From Elusimicrobia bacterium CG_4_9_14_3_um_filter_62_55 (GTDB lineage: Bacteria; Elusimicrobiota; Elusimicrobia; UBA1565), in the NCBI GenBank assembly GCA_002790095.1, contig PFUL01000109.1:1-48693 (forward strand): 48,693 bases of DNA, read 5' to 3'. Both the position numbers and the translations under genes were made by a program. The notes below the pieces were generated by a model. It did not search any database and had not been told where the DNA came from. It worked only from the letters and a program-made list of their open reading frames with translations. Below are positions 1 through 8,815 of this stretch, in pieces; the first letter of the stretch is position 1, and every line of letters begins with the position of its first letter.

Positions 1-3000
1 GCGCTCTTCACGCGGCAGGCGTTCTCACCGGTCGTTGCCGAAGTCCAGTCGGGGACGACGAATTTCCCGGTGTTGAAAATCCAGGCGCAGGCGGATACCG
101 GGACGAGCGAGATTTCGAACATGGTGTTCCGATTGAACGGAACGCTCCCGTCCAATAACATTTCCCGCATCAATGTCTGGCGGGACGCGGAGCCGGATGG
201 GATCTTCAATCCGAATCTGGATGAAAAGCTTACCGCGGGGAGCGACGCTTTCTCGCAGGGAATTTCGACGGTTGTGTTCAGTCCCGCGCAGGCGCCGGTC
301 TCCTCCCGAACGGTCACGACCTCCCCGCGGCTCTACTTTCTGACCGTGGATATCGGAGCCGGGGCGACGCCTGGAGACGTCTTCTCCGTTTCGATCGCGA
401 CGGAGACCGACATTTTCCTCGGTAATTTCGCCGACACCGTCGCCTTCGCTTCCACCGGGGCGATTCGGTCGACGACGATGACGGTGATTCTTAATAATGC
501 CCTTTCGGTAAACATCGTCGATACGGTGGGGGCGTCCTTCACTCAAGGACAGCGCTATACCGTCGCGATCGCCTCCTTGTCCGTGAACGCGGCTTCGACG
601 CGGGTTGATCAATTTAAGATCGGCCGCACGGGGACGGGTGTCGACGCCGATATCGCCGGCGTCGAGATTTGGAAGGACTTGATTAAGGACGGCGGGCCGC
701 TCAATCCCGCGCTGGACATCTTCCTCGCCTCGACGACGTTTTCCTCTCAGTCGGCGACGCTGCCGGTCTCGACTCAGACGATCACGGCGGGGACGACGGA
801 GGCCTACTTCGTCGTCTACGAGATCGCCGGAGGGGCCAATCCCGGGAATACGCTTGGGGCGCAGTTCGGCCTCGGCGCGGTGCGCATCACGAACGCGAAC
901 ACCTCTCTTTCGGCGCCGTTTCCGTTCAACACGCTTAACGCTCCCGTGGTGGAAACAGTGAATCAACTGCTCGTCACGAACGCGCTGGACGTTACGGTCG
1001 GAAATCCGCGTCAGGGCGACCAGCACTTCCCGATGCTGAGGATGGACATCGCCTCGGATGCCGGAGACTTCCTCTGGCTGAATCTGGCGGTCGAAAAATT
1101 GGGAACCGCTTCCAGCACCGACGTGGCGAAGGTGAATCTCTTCCGCGATTTCGACGGCGACCAGGCGTTCGACGTCCTGGTCGACTCGCGCGTGACCAAC
1201 GACGCCCAATCCTTCGATTCGACGGGGACCGTTAACCTCTCGCTGACGGCGGTTCAAACGGTTAAGGCTTCGACGCAAACGTACTTCGTGACCCTCTCGA
1301 TGGCCGCGAATGCCGGACCCGGAGGGTCGATCGGTCTCCAGATCCCGACCACGGGAGCCTTCAACCTCATTTCCCCGAATACGGCCAACGCGAGCATTCA
1401 ATCCTACCCGATCAAGACTTCGACGGCCGTGGTCAATCCGTTTCAGAATACCGTGTCGCTTTCGTCTTCCAGCATCGCCCCCGTGGGCGGCGCCGAGCCC
1501 GGAGATCAGAATGTCGGGATGATGGAGCTCGTTTTGAGAACTGATATCTCCAACGCTCGCTGGCTTTCGCTGCAGGTAAACCAGGCGGGGAGCGCTCAGC
1601 AGGCGGATGTCCAGGCCGTTAAGATCTACTACGACTTCAACGACTTCGGCGTCTGGAATTCCGCGAATGTCGGCAACTACCAATTAGTCACCTCCAGCAC
1701 GCAAACCTTCGACGGAAGCGGCAACGTGACGCTTTCGTTTTCGACGCCGCCCGTGCTGTCGCCGACGCCCGCGCGCTATTTCCTTGTTGTCGACGTGTCG
1801 ACGAGCGCCGTTCCCGACCGCGCGATCACCGTGCGCGCCAGCACGGGGCCCTTCTTCGGGATTGAGGCGCCGAACTTCATCGACCCGGACGCGGTATTCG
1901 CGTCCCAGGCGCTTACGCTGAAGCCTCCGCCTGTGACGATGTTCGTCCAGGGCATCTCGTCGGCGCCGACGCAGGCGACGCAGGGGCAATCGAACGTCGT
2001 GATGCTGACGCTGCGTGCCTGGACGAGCGCATTCGACGCGGATTTCTCGGGTCTGACGGTGACCCGAACCGGGACTTCTGCGGATTCGGAGGTCTCTTCG
2101 GTGAAGCTCTACCGGGACGCGGACGCGGACGGGATTCTGAACGTTCTGGTGGATACGCGTCTGAGCACGAAAACCTTCAGCGGCGGAACGGCCGCTCTGT
2201 CGTTTCCGGCGGTTCAAATCACCGCCTCGACGCAGACCTTCTTCGTGACCTACGATCTCAGCAGCGTTGCGCAGGCGGGAACGACGCTCGGAGCGTCGAT
2301 CGTCGCCGCGGGCGACGTCGACATCGACACGCCGCCGAACTCGGTCGATACGGGCAGCTTCCCCGTGCAATCGTCGACTTCGGCTGTTTTGGCCACGCAG
2401 TCGGGTCTCTTCATGACCGCCGCGAATCTGGCCCCCGGAAAACTTAAGCAGGGGGCGACCCATCAACTCCTGATGAGCTTGGCGCTGCGAACGACCCAGT
2501 TCGCCCTTGCCTGGAACAACCTTACCGTGCGCTCCAGCGGAACCGCGTTGAGCGCGGACATCGCCGCGGTTAATCTCTGGCACGACGTCAATGAAAACGG
2601 CCAAGTGGATGCAAGCACCGATACGCGGATCACCTCCGGACTTAATTCCTTCATCGCGGGAGTCGCGGTTTTGAGTTTGGGCGCGGAGGAAATCGGGACG
2701 ACGGAGAAAAAATATCTTCTGACCGCCGATATCGCCGATTTCGCCGAGCCGGGTCGGACTTTTTTCGTCGTTCTCGCGTCGAGCGCGGACGTTTCCATCT
2801 CGAATCCGAATTTCGTGGTGACTCCCGGACCGTTCCCTGCCGCGTCGGATTCGAACACCGAATTAGAGAAGCTCGGCGAAGAAATCGCTTTTACCGCGAC
2901 CGACGCGGCTCCCAGCGGCGTCAACCAGGGATCCGAAGTGGCGTTCGTCAAGATCGAGGCCCGTGCGACCCGTTATCGAGGCGTCTGGACCGGTCTGACC

Positions 3001-4320
3001 GTTCAGAAACTCGGTTCGCTCTCCGATTCGGAAATCACCGCGCTCAATTTCTATCGGGACAGCGATCTATCGGGAACCTTCAACACGGGAGATGTCTTTA
3101 TCGGCAGCGGGGCGTTTGCCGGCAACCAGGCGGCCGTCGTCTTTTCTTCGGCGCAGACCGTAGGCCCGTCGACCCAGACCTACTTTGCCGCGCCGCAAAT
3201 CGCCCTCGCGGCCGCGGTCGGCTCGACGCTTCGTTTCTCGTTCGACAAAGCGGATTTCGCGATCGCGTCTCCGGATACGGCGGCGCAGGGGTCGCTTCCG
3301 TTCACGAACGCCGGTTTTTCGACGGTGCTCGACGCCACCACGCCGACTCAGCCCGTGGTGAGCGTGGACGGAGCGTACAGCAGTAATTTCGAGTACATGC
3401 ATTTCCTGTGGTCTTCGGCGGTGTCGATAGGACAAATCACCGGAGCCCTTTACGCGGTCGGCACGACTCCGGGGGGAACCGACGTTGTGGATTGGACGGC
3501 GCTCTCTGCCGACAATACCGATGTTCAGGCCTCGGGATTCGCGCTGCTGCAGGCGACGACCTATTACGTCTCGGTCAAAACGCAGGCGAACGCGCTGGAA
3601 AGCCCGGTGGGAACGTCCGATCCCGTCTTGATGGACTTCCAGACTCCCCCGACTCCGGCGCCGGCGGTGACGTCCGGAAACAACACGCTGCTGATCACCT
3701 GGGCGTCGGTCAGCGGGGGACCTTCCGGCGTGATGGGATATCTCGTGGAGTACCGGACCGAGCGAAATCCGGTTTGGATCAACGCGAAAACCGGTCAGAA
3801 GAGCACGACGCAGAGCTTGAACCTTGCGGGGGCTTCTGCGCCCGCGGGCGCTTCGTACGCGCTCGCGGTAAGTTCTTCGCAGGTCGTAACCGGCACCTCT
3901 TTCCAGGCGACCGGCGTCCCGACCGGAACCGCTTTCGTGCGCATCCGGGCCGCGTCGGGTTCCGGCGTCTTGTCGAACTCGAGTCAGGAAGTGAAGGTCC
4001 AGCTGGGAGCGCTGCCGAAGGACGGAATCGCGAACGCGTCGTCTTACCCGAATCCGTTCGATTCGCGCAAAACCTCGGCGCGGATCTACTACGAACTCAG
4101 TGAAAACGCGGAAGTGACGATCAAGGTCTACAGCGTTTTCGGACGCGAGTTGAAGGAAATGAGCTTCAGCGGCGGGGGCAACGGCGGCAATGCCGGGGCC
4201 AACACCGTGACGTGGGACGGCGCGGACGAATCAGGACGAAAGGTCTCCAAGGGCATGTACCTCGCGGTCATTCAATCGGGCGGCGCGAAAAAGGTCCTGA
4301 AAATCGGCGTAATCCACTAA
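1..4320 (+). CDS. Giant secreted repeat protein with FlgD-Ig-like C-terminal domain (5' partial)
   Basis: The frame is open from base 1, so the N-terminus lies outside the window. At least 1,439 residues are visible. Seven related units with a period of about 160 residues begin near bases 115, 605, 1070, 1555, 2035, 2510 and 2980. Each carries an L-x-V...GT...D motif, then an acidic D-x-D-x-D-like turn, then a 'tyr-phe-val' strand. Two fibronectin-III-like domains follow (about 3340-3640 and 3640-4010). The last 90 or so residues start with a YPNPF motif and end with a WDG...G-x-Y pattern, which is the FlgD-Ig or T9SS type-A sorting-domain fold. By family knowledge such tails anchor or sort secreted surface proteins. 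The acidic turns suggest calcium binding, but this is inferred. The next gene is a PorV-like barrel, a partner type expected for such a tail. Its ligand or substrate is unknown. Confidence 0.75.
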   Translation, partial: ALFTRQAFSPVVAEVQSGTTNFPVLKIQAQADTGTSEISNMVFRLNGTLPSNNISRINVWRDAEPDGIFNPNLDEKLTAGSDAFSQGISTVVFSPAQAPVSSRTVTTSPRLYFLTVDIGAGATPGDVFSVSIATETDIFLGNFADTVAFASTGAIRSTTMTVILNNALSVNIVDTVGASFTQGQRYTVAIASLSVNAASTRVDQFKIGRTGTGVDADIAGVEIWKDLIKDGGPLNPALDIFLASTTFSSQSATLPVSTQTITAGTTEAYFVVYEIAGGANPGNTLGAQFGLGAVRITNANTSLSAPFPFNTLNAPVVETVNQLLVTNALDVTVGNPRQGDQHFPMLRMDIASDAGDFLWLNLAVEKLGTASSTDVAKVNLFRDFDGDQAFDVLVDSRVTNDAQSFDSTGTVNLSLTAVQTVKASTQTYFVTLSMAANAGPGGSIGLQIPTTGAFNLISPNTANASIQSYPIKTSTAVVNPFQNTVSLSSSSIAPVGGAEPGDQNVGMMELVLRTDISNARWLSLQVNQAGSAQQADVQAVKIYYDFNDFGVWNSANVGNYQLVTSSTQTFDGSGNVTLSFSTPPVLSPTPARYFLVVDVSTSAVPDRAITVRASTGPFFGIEAPNFIDPDAVFASQALTLKPPPVTMFVQGISSAPTQATQGQSNVVMLTLRAWTSAFDADFSGLTVTRTGTSADSEVSSVKLYRDADADGILNVLVDTRLSTKTFSGGTAALSFPAVQITASTQTFFVTYDLSSVAQAGTTLGASIVAAGDVDIDTPPNSVDTGSFPVQSSTSAVLATQSGLFMTAANLAPGKLKQGATHQLLMSLALRTTQFALAWNNLTVRSSGTALSADIAAVNLWHDVNENGQVDASTDTRITSGLNSFIAGVAVLSLGAEEIGTTEKKYLLTADIADFAEPGRTFFVVLASSADVSISNPNFVVTPGPFPAASDSNTELEKLGEEIAFTATDAAPSGVNQGSEVAFVKIEARATRYRGVWTGLTVQKLGSLSDSEITALNFYRDSDLSGTFNTGDVFIGSGAFAGNQAAVVFSSAQTVGPSTQTYFAAPQIALAAAVGSTLRFSFDKADFAIASPDTAAQGSLPFTNAGFSTVLDATTPTQPVVSVDGAYSSNFEYMHFLWSSAVSIGQITGALYAVGTTPGGTDVVDWTALSADNTDVQASGFALLQATTYYVSVKTQANALESPVGTSDPVLMDFQTPPTPAPAVTSGNNTLLITWASVSGGPSGVMGYLVEYRTERNPVWINAKTGQKSTTQSLNLAGASAPAGASYALAVSSSQVVTGTSFQATGVPTGTAFVRIRAASGSGVLSNSSQEVKVQLGALPKDGIANASSYPNPFDSRKTSARIYYELSENAEVTIKVYSVFGRELKEMSFSGGGNGGNAGANTVTWDGADESGRKVSKGMYLAVIQSGGAKKVLKIGVIH

Positions 4321-4387
4321 TTCTCCTGAAAATAAAGTCGCTTTTTATGGAGTCGGCTTCGTCGTTTATTCGTGATTGAATCCGATT

Positions 4388-4425
4388 GGCCGGGCACACT
4401 ATCGCGTGCGCAGATCGGCCTTTTT
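4388..4425 (+). terminator. Possible intrinsic terminator after the surface protein gene
   Basis: A GGCCG/CGGCC outer stem encloses a GCAC/GTGC inner stem and is followed directly by TTTTT. It lies 68 bases after the stop codon of the giant surface protein gene. The stem is interrupted, so termination efficiency is uncertain. Confidence 0.45.
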
Positions 4426-4448
4426 CCCGCTTATGTTCCTGCTCGCCG

Positions 4449-4465
4449 CGGCGCAATTTGCGCCG
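4449..4465. repeat. Short perfect inverted repeat in the leader of the PorV-like gene
   Basis: CGGCGCAA and TTGCGCCG are perfect 8-base arms around a single T. The repeat ends 26 bases before the chosen ATG of the next gene. It could be an operator or an mRNA hairpin close to the ribosome binding region. No function can be assigned from sequence alone. Confidence 0.4.
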
Positions 4466-4491
4466 TTGAGTTTCGGCGCGGTGGTTCACTG

Positions 4492-6123
4492 ATGATCGCC
4501 GCGATTCACGCTTTGATCCAGGCGGTGCGGGGACCGGATCCGCGGCGAGGCGGGTTCACGACCGCCTGGGTCCTGATTTTCTCTATGGCGGCATGCCCGC
4601 GCTTTGCGGGCGCGCAAGTCGCAGGCCAGCCCGGCGAAATATACCAGTTCGGCGCCGGCGCCCGGGCGTTGGCGATGGGGAGCGCGCAAACGGCCGTCGT
4701 CCAGGACGTCAACGCGGTCTATTACAATCCCGCCGGCCTCGGCCTTCTGCCGGGACGCGAACTGCAGTTCATGCGCGCGAGCCTCTTCGAAGGCGCGAGC
4801 TACGACTATATCGCCTATGCGCAGAATAAGAAGAAGCGCGCGGGAGGATGGGGGTTCGAATTGATTCGTTTGGGCGTCAGCGGCGCCGAAGGCCGCGATG
4901 AATTCAACAACGAAGCAGGAGGCTTCGCGTATTCGGAAACCTCTCTCGGTCTCGCGCATGGATGGCGCGGCGTGTTCCATCCGAAGATGTCGATCGGAAT
5001 CAAAGGAAAGATGCTCAATCGAACGCTTGCCAGCTCTTCGGACCGTATAATTTCCGTCGACTTCGGTCTCCAGTCCGGCCCTTGGATGGACGAGAAGCTG
5101 ATGATCGGAGCGGTCGTCCAAAACGGGCTTGGCCTGGCTCAGGGGGACACCGATGATCGCCTCAAGCCGTTGATTCGCGCGGGAGTCTCTTACAAGGTCG
5201 TTGGGCCTCTTTCCTTGGCGGCGGATGTTTCCCAAAGTGGAGAATTTCGAATCGGCACGGAGTACGCCTTCGGGATGACCGCGCTCCGGGTCGGTATGAC
5301 CGATAGGTCGCTTTCCTTCGGCGGTGGACTCCAACTGCGTGAGAAGTACCTCCTCGATGTAGCGCTTCAAAATCACGCCGTGCTCGGCATGTCGCAGCGG
5401 ATTTCCGTCGGGTACCGTTTCGGGGAGCGGAAGGGGCTTAGCGGCGGCAAACCGCCGAAAATGCAGTTCTACGCTTCCGAATATCTCAACAACGCGTTGG
5501 CTGAGTTGAAGAAGCGAAACTATTTGAAGGCGTCGAGTGATTTGGATACCGCGCACGGAATCGATCCGAAGGTGTTCGGCGCGGAGTGGAAGCCGAAGGG
5601 CGAGAGGCTGCGAACGCTGGTGAAGGCTCTCGAACTCGAGGCGCACCCCGAGGATCAAAAGGCGTTTCAAGAAAATACCCCTGCGGCGTTTATCGCGTAC
5701 CAGGCGGTTCAGGCGTACATCGGAAACGAAGAAGACCGGGCCTCGCTGCTCGCGCACGCGGCGCTCGGTTCGGATCCGCGGAACCCCGGCTACCGGCGCT
5801 TGCTGGACGCGATCGGAAAGCTGACCGGCCGCGAGAAGAAGCGCGACGAAATTCTGCCTCCGGCGCGCCTGCTCGGCTTGAAAATGAAGTTCGCGGTCGA
5901 TGAAGTCTACCGGAGGCGCTTCCCTTCGGCGGTTGAAACGCTCCGTGAAGCGCTGTGGCTCGACCCGAACAACACGATGGCGTGGACCCGACTTGGCTCA
6001 TGCTATTACGCCATGGGAGACCGCGAGCGCGCTGCGGCGGCCTACGGGAAGGCCCTGGAGCTCGACCCCGCGGACCAGAAACTCAGGGCGTTCATGGAGA
6101 AGCAGGGCTTGGCCGGGAAATAA
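4492..6123 (+). CDS. PorV/UPF0164-like outer-membrane protein with C-terminal TPRs
   Basis: Starting at the ATG at 4492 gives 543 residues with an N-terminal signal peptide ending near FAGAQ. An upstream in-frame start at 4372 would lie in the terminator region and is rejected. The mature N-terminus carries 'GARALAMGSA' and 'AVYYNPAGL', which are hallmarks of the PorV/PorQ and UPF0164 outer-membrane barrel families. Alternating strands continue to about residue 310 (YRFGER). The second half is helical and ends in a clear TPR pair ('ALWLDPNNTMAWTRLGSCYY...ALELDPADQ'). PorV proteins in known type IX secretion shuttle substrates with C-terminal sorting domains, and the preceding gene encodes a protein with such a domain. 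A role in surface delivery is therefore plausible but inferred. Confidence 0.75.
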   Translation: MIAAIHALIQAVRGPDPRRGGFTTAWVLIFSMAACPRFAGAQVAGQPGEIYQFGAGARALAMGSAQTAVVQDVNAVYYNPAGLGLLPGRELQFMRASLFEGASYDYIAYAQNKKKRAGGWGFELIRLGVSGAEGRDEFNNEAGGFAYSETSLGLAHGWRGVFHPKMSIGIKGKMLNRTLASSSDRIISVDFGLQSGPWMDEKLMIGAVVQNGLGLAQGDTDDRLKPLIRAGVSYKVVGPLSLAADVSQSGEFRIGTEYAFGMTALRVGMTDRSLSFGGGLQLREKYLLDVALQNHAVLGMSQRISVGYRFGERKGLSGGKPPKMQFYASEYLNNALAELKKRNYLKASSDLDTAHGIDPKVFGAEWKPKGERLRTLVKALELEAHPEDQKAFQENTPAAFIAYQAVQAYIGNEEDRASLLAHAALGSDPRNPGYRRLLDAIGKLTGREKKRDEILPPARLLGLKMKFAVDEVYRRRFPSAVETLREALWLDPNNTMAWTRLGSCYYAMGDRERAAAAYGKALELDPADQKLRAFMEKQGLAGK

Positions 6124-6168
6124 ATCGGACACTCTTATGGCGAACATTAATATGGAAGGAGCCGGATC

Positions 6169-7152
6169 GTGGAAATAGTCGTGGTCGCGCTGATTCCGGT
6201 ACTGTTTCTCGTGCTGGCCGCGAGCATGCTCGTCGTCAGCCAGGTCTCGAGCTTCTTTCAGTTCGGCCGTTACTCGAATAAGCGCCGTGAGGACCGCGCC
6301 GAGATCGAGCGCTTTATGGCGCAGCTCGCCTCGGCGCAATCTACGGTCGCGCGCAGAAAGAAGGAGCTCGAAAAGTTGTCGCAGAATTTGGCGAAGTCGA
6401 ACGAACAGCTGGAAGGCTTGAACTCGATGAAATCAAAATTTCTCTCCATGGCGGTCCACGACGTCCGCACTCCGCTCGCCTCGATCAAAGGCTTCGGGGA
6501 GATGCTCAGCCGTCAGCCGCTGGAGGGGACTCAAAAGAAATACGTGGACTATATCGTTCGCGGAACCGACCAGATCAATCGGTTGATGAGCGACTTGACC
6601 GACCTCGCGGTGATAGAGGCGGGAAAACTCCGGCTCGAGAAGAAGGAATTCTTTCTTCCGGAAATGGTTTCGGATATCGTCCCTGCGATCCGCGTGATCG
6701 CGGATAAAAAGGGCGTCAAGCTCGTCGCGCCGGAAGCGGAGGAACTCCCGAGAATTCCGGTAATCGGAGACCGGTTCCGCCTCGTTCAGGCGCTGATGAA
6801 TTTTCTCAATAACGGCGTGAAGTTCACCCCTCCCGGAGGAACGGTCGAGTTGAAGATAAGCGTGATCGGCCGCCGCGTGACCCTCGCGGTCAAGGATACG
6901 GGACCGGGAATTCATCCGGCGGAGCGCGAACGGGTTTTTGAAAAGTTTTACCAGAGCAAACACGCCACGGCCACGGACCAAAAGAAGGGGTGGGGATTGG
7001 GACTGGCGATCGCGCAGGAAATCATCCGCGGTCACAGCGGGGATATCGGCGTCGATTCCCCCGGTTTGGGCAAGGGGGCCACGTTTTGGTATCGCATTCC
7101 CATGAAGCCCCCGCGTCCCGCGGTACGCTCAACGGCGCAGGCGGCCGCATGA
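6169..7152 (+). CDS. Membrane-anchored sensor histidine kinase
   Basis: The start is a GTG preceded by GGAAGGAG at good spacing. The 327-residue protein has one N-terminal membrane segment (about residues 4-26), a coiled coil (about 40-85), then a HisKA domain with phospho-acceptor H97 in 'AVHDVRTPL'. The HATPase domain shows the N box 'NFLNNGVKFTPPGG', the G1 box 'DTGPGI', the F box 'FEKFYQ' and the G2 box 'GWGLGLAIA'. No periplasmic sensor domain or HAMP is visible, so it probably senses a membrane or cytoplasmic cue. Its stop overlaps the start of the FliF-FliG fusion gene (ATGA), which ties it to the motor module. The winged-helix regulator at 11532 is a candidate partner, by position only. 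Confidence 0.9.
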   Translation: MEIVVVALIPVLFLVLAASMLVVSQVSSFFQFGRYSNKRREDRAEIERFMAQLASAQSTVARRKKELEKLSQNLAKSNEQLEGLNSMKSKFLSMAVHDVRTPLASIKGFGEMLSRQPLEGTQKKYVDYIVRGTDQINRLMSDLTDLAVIEAGKLRLEKKEFFLPEMVSDIVPAIRVIADKKGVKLVAPEAEELPRIPVIGDRFRLVQALMNFLNNGVKFTPPGGTVELKISVIGRRVTLAVKDTGPGIHPAERERVFEKFYQSKHATATDQKKGWGLGLAIAQEIIRGHSGDIGVDSPGLGKGATFWYRIPMKPPRPAVRSTAQAAA

Positions 7153-8762
7153 GGCTCGCGGGGCTGTTTTTCGCGTTTGCACTGCCGGCCGCGGCGCAAA
7201 CAATTCCGCTCGAATCGAAATCAGCGTTTGAGACGGCGATGGAAAAACGCGCGGAATCGGTCCTGCTTCCGATCCTCGGGCCTTCCCGGTATCGGGTCGT
7301 GGTCGACGCGACGCTCGACTTTACTCGCATCGAAAGGTTCGAGGTGCAGGGCGGCGCGGCGAAAGACGCCGACAGGGGCGCCGTGTTCCTCTGGCAAAGC
7401 GTGGGACAGGAGGCGGTCGGACAAAGCGAACTGCTTCCCGGCATCCCCGAGCCGTCACCCGTTCCCGGCTTCGGCGGGTCGCAGTCCTACGAGCGGCAAA
7501 ATTCCTTTCCGACCGAGTTCGTGAAGCGAATGACGGTGACGTTGATTCTAGACGAAAGCATCCCGACCGAGATGGGCGACCGGCTTTCCCAGATTCTGCG
7601 GGGGATTTTGGACATGCGCCCGGATCGGGGAGACGTCCTCGACGTCGTAAAAGCTCCGTTCGCGCCGGCGTGGAAAACGATTTGGTATCGCCCCGACGCG
7701 GTCGGGATCTTGTTTAAATACGGCGTGATCGCCCTGATGACCCTGATCACCTTGATTGTCGTCGCCATCTGCTTCCTTAAGTTGGCGGAGGCAATGGATT
7801 CTATGGCGCAGGCGCAGGGAAACCAGCTCTCGATGGATTTCGGAGAAAAGGAGGGCGGCGGGAAAGAGGGCGAAGAGGACGGCAAGAAGGAAGGAGAGGG
7901 AGAACTCGTCGAAGAAGAGCCTTCAAACGCCATCTACTTCGATATCAAGCCGTCTCAAGTCGAAACCCTATGGGAGATCCTGCACCGGCAGGACCCGGAA
8001 AACATCGCGCTGGTCGTCGCGCATTTGAAGGCGGAGGTCAAAACGGCGTTTTTGGACCGATTGCCGACGAAGCTCTACAGCGCGGTCGTGATCAGTCTCG
8101 GCAAAGTGAAATTCATCGAACCGGACGTGGTGCAAACGGTAAAGGAAGAGCTTGAGCGGCGGCTGGAAAGCGCCGTCGGAGGGCGGCGGCAGCTGTTCAC
8201 GATGCTGGAGCGTGCCGACATGCGAACGAAGCGGGAGTTGCTCAGAATGCTCGAGATCCAGGACCCGGAAATGGCTTCCACGGTCCGCCCGCAGGTTCTT
8301 CTGTTCGAGGACGTGCGTTGGCTCGAGGCGCGGGAGTGGTCGCTGCTGCTGGGCCAGGTCAAGCTCGACGATTGGGCGTCGGCCTCCTATGGAGCGGAAC
8401 CGCTCGTGCGCGACGCGGTCCGAAACCAGATGGCCCCAAAAACCTGGGCGATTCTCGAGCAGATGACCGCAGCGGTCAAACCCAACGAGGGGCTCGTCGA
8501 CAAGGCTCAGGAGGCCGTCGTCGAGGCACTCGAGAAATTGATTTCCGATGGAAGAATCGAGAATCCCGTGAAACGGCGCCGAACGCTCGAGCCGGAGCCG
8601 ATCGCGGTGGCGGCGGGGATGGAGGGGACTTTGGGCGACGAGGCGCCGGCCCGCGCGCTGGAAGGGCCTCCTCCCCCGGCCCTCGAGCAGGAAGGGCCCC
8701 TTCCGCCGGAATACGGCGGAACCGGCGGCGCGGACGAAGGAGGGCCGCCCCCGCTCGGCTGA
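7149..8762 (+). CDS. FliF C-terminal/FliG single-chain fusion (flagellar-type rotor protein)
   Basis: The ATG at 7149 overlaps the kinase stop and opens a 537-residue protein with a signal peptide (cleavage near AAAQ). Residues about 22-180 match the C-terminal periplasmic part of FliF (ring-building motif 3 and collar): 'ILGPSRYRVVVDATLDF', 'PGIP...PVPGFGG', 'VKRMTVTLILDE' and 'RGDVLDVVKAPF'. A membrane segment (about 184-213) and a charged linker follow. Residues about 260-467 match FliG middle and C domains, including 'LLFEDVRWLEAR' and 'GAEPLVRDAVRNQM'. A Pro/Glu-rich tail ends the protein. A normal FliF has about 550 residues with two further ring-building motifs and an N-terminal membrane helix; these are absent here. 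In flagella FliF forms the MS ring and FliG receives torque from MotA. The fused form would place torque reception directly on a membrane ring. A flagellar role is unlikely given the absence of other flagellar genes in view. Confidence 0.8.
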   Translation: MRLAGLFFAFALPAAAQTIPLESKSAFETAMEKRAESVLLPILGPSRYRVVVDATLDFTRIERFEVQGGAAKDADRGAVFLWQSVGQEAVGQSELLPGIPEPSPVPGFGGSQSYERQNSFPTEFVKRMTVTLILDESIPTEMGDRLSQILRGILDMRPDRGDVLDVVKAPFAPAWKTIWYRPDAVGILFKYGVIALMTLITLIVVAICFLKLAEAMDSMAQAQGNQLSMDFGEKEGGGKEGEEDGKKEGEGELVEEEPSNAIYFDIKPSQVETLWEILHRQDPENIALVVAHLKAEVKTAFLDRLPTKLYSAVVISLGKVKFIEPDVVQTVKEELERRLESAVGGRRQLFTMLERADMRTKRELLRMLEIQDPEMASTVRPQVLLFEDVRWLEAREWSLLLGQVKLDDWASASYGAEPLVRDAVRNQMAPKTWAILEQMTAAVKPNEGLVDKAQEAVVEALEKLISDGRIENPVKRRRTLEPEPIAVAAGMEGTLGDEAPARALEGPPPPALEQEGPLPPEYGGTGGADEGGPPPLG

Positions 8763-8815
8763 CGGACTGGAAACCCTCGCGAGTTTGAGGCATCCTAGAA
8801 ACTGCGGAATAAGCG

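Noticed and set aside
25-1683. Long minus-strand ORF opposite the surface protein gene
   Set aside because: It is Arg-rich, low in hydrophobic pattern and lies antisense to a clearly repeated, coherent protein; it is a GC-driven shadow frame.
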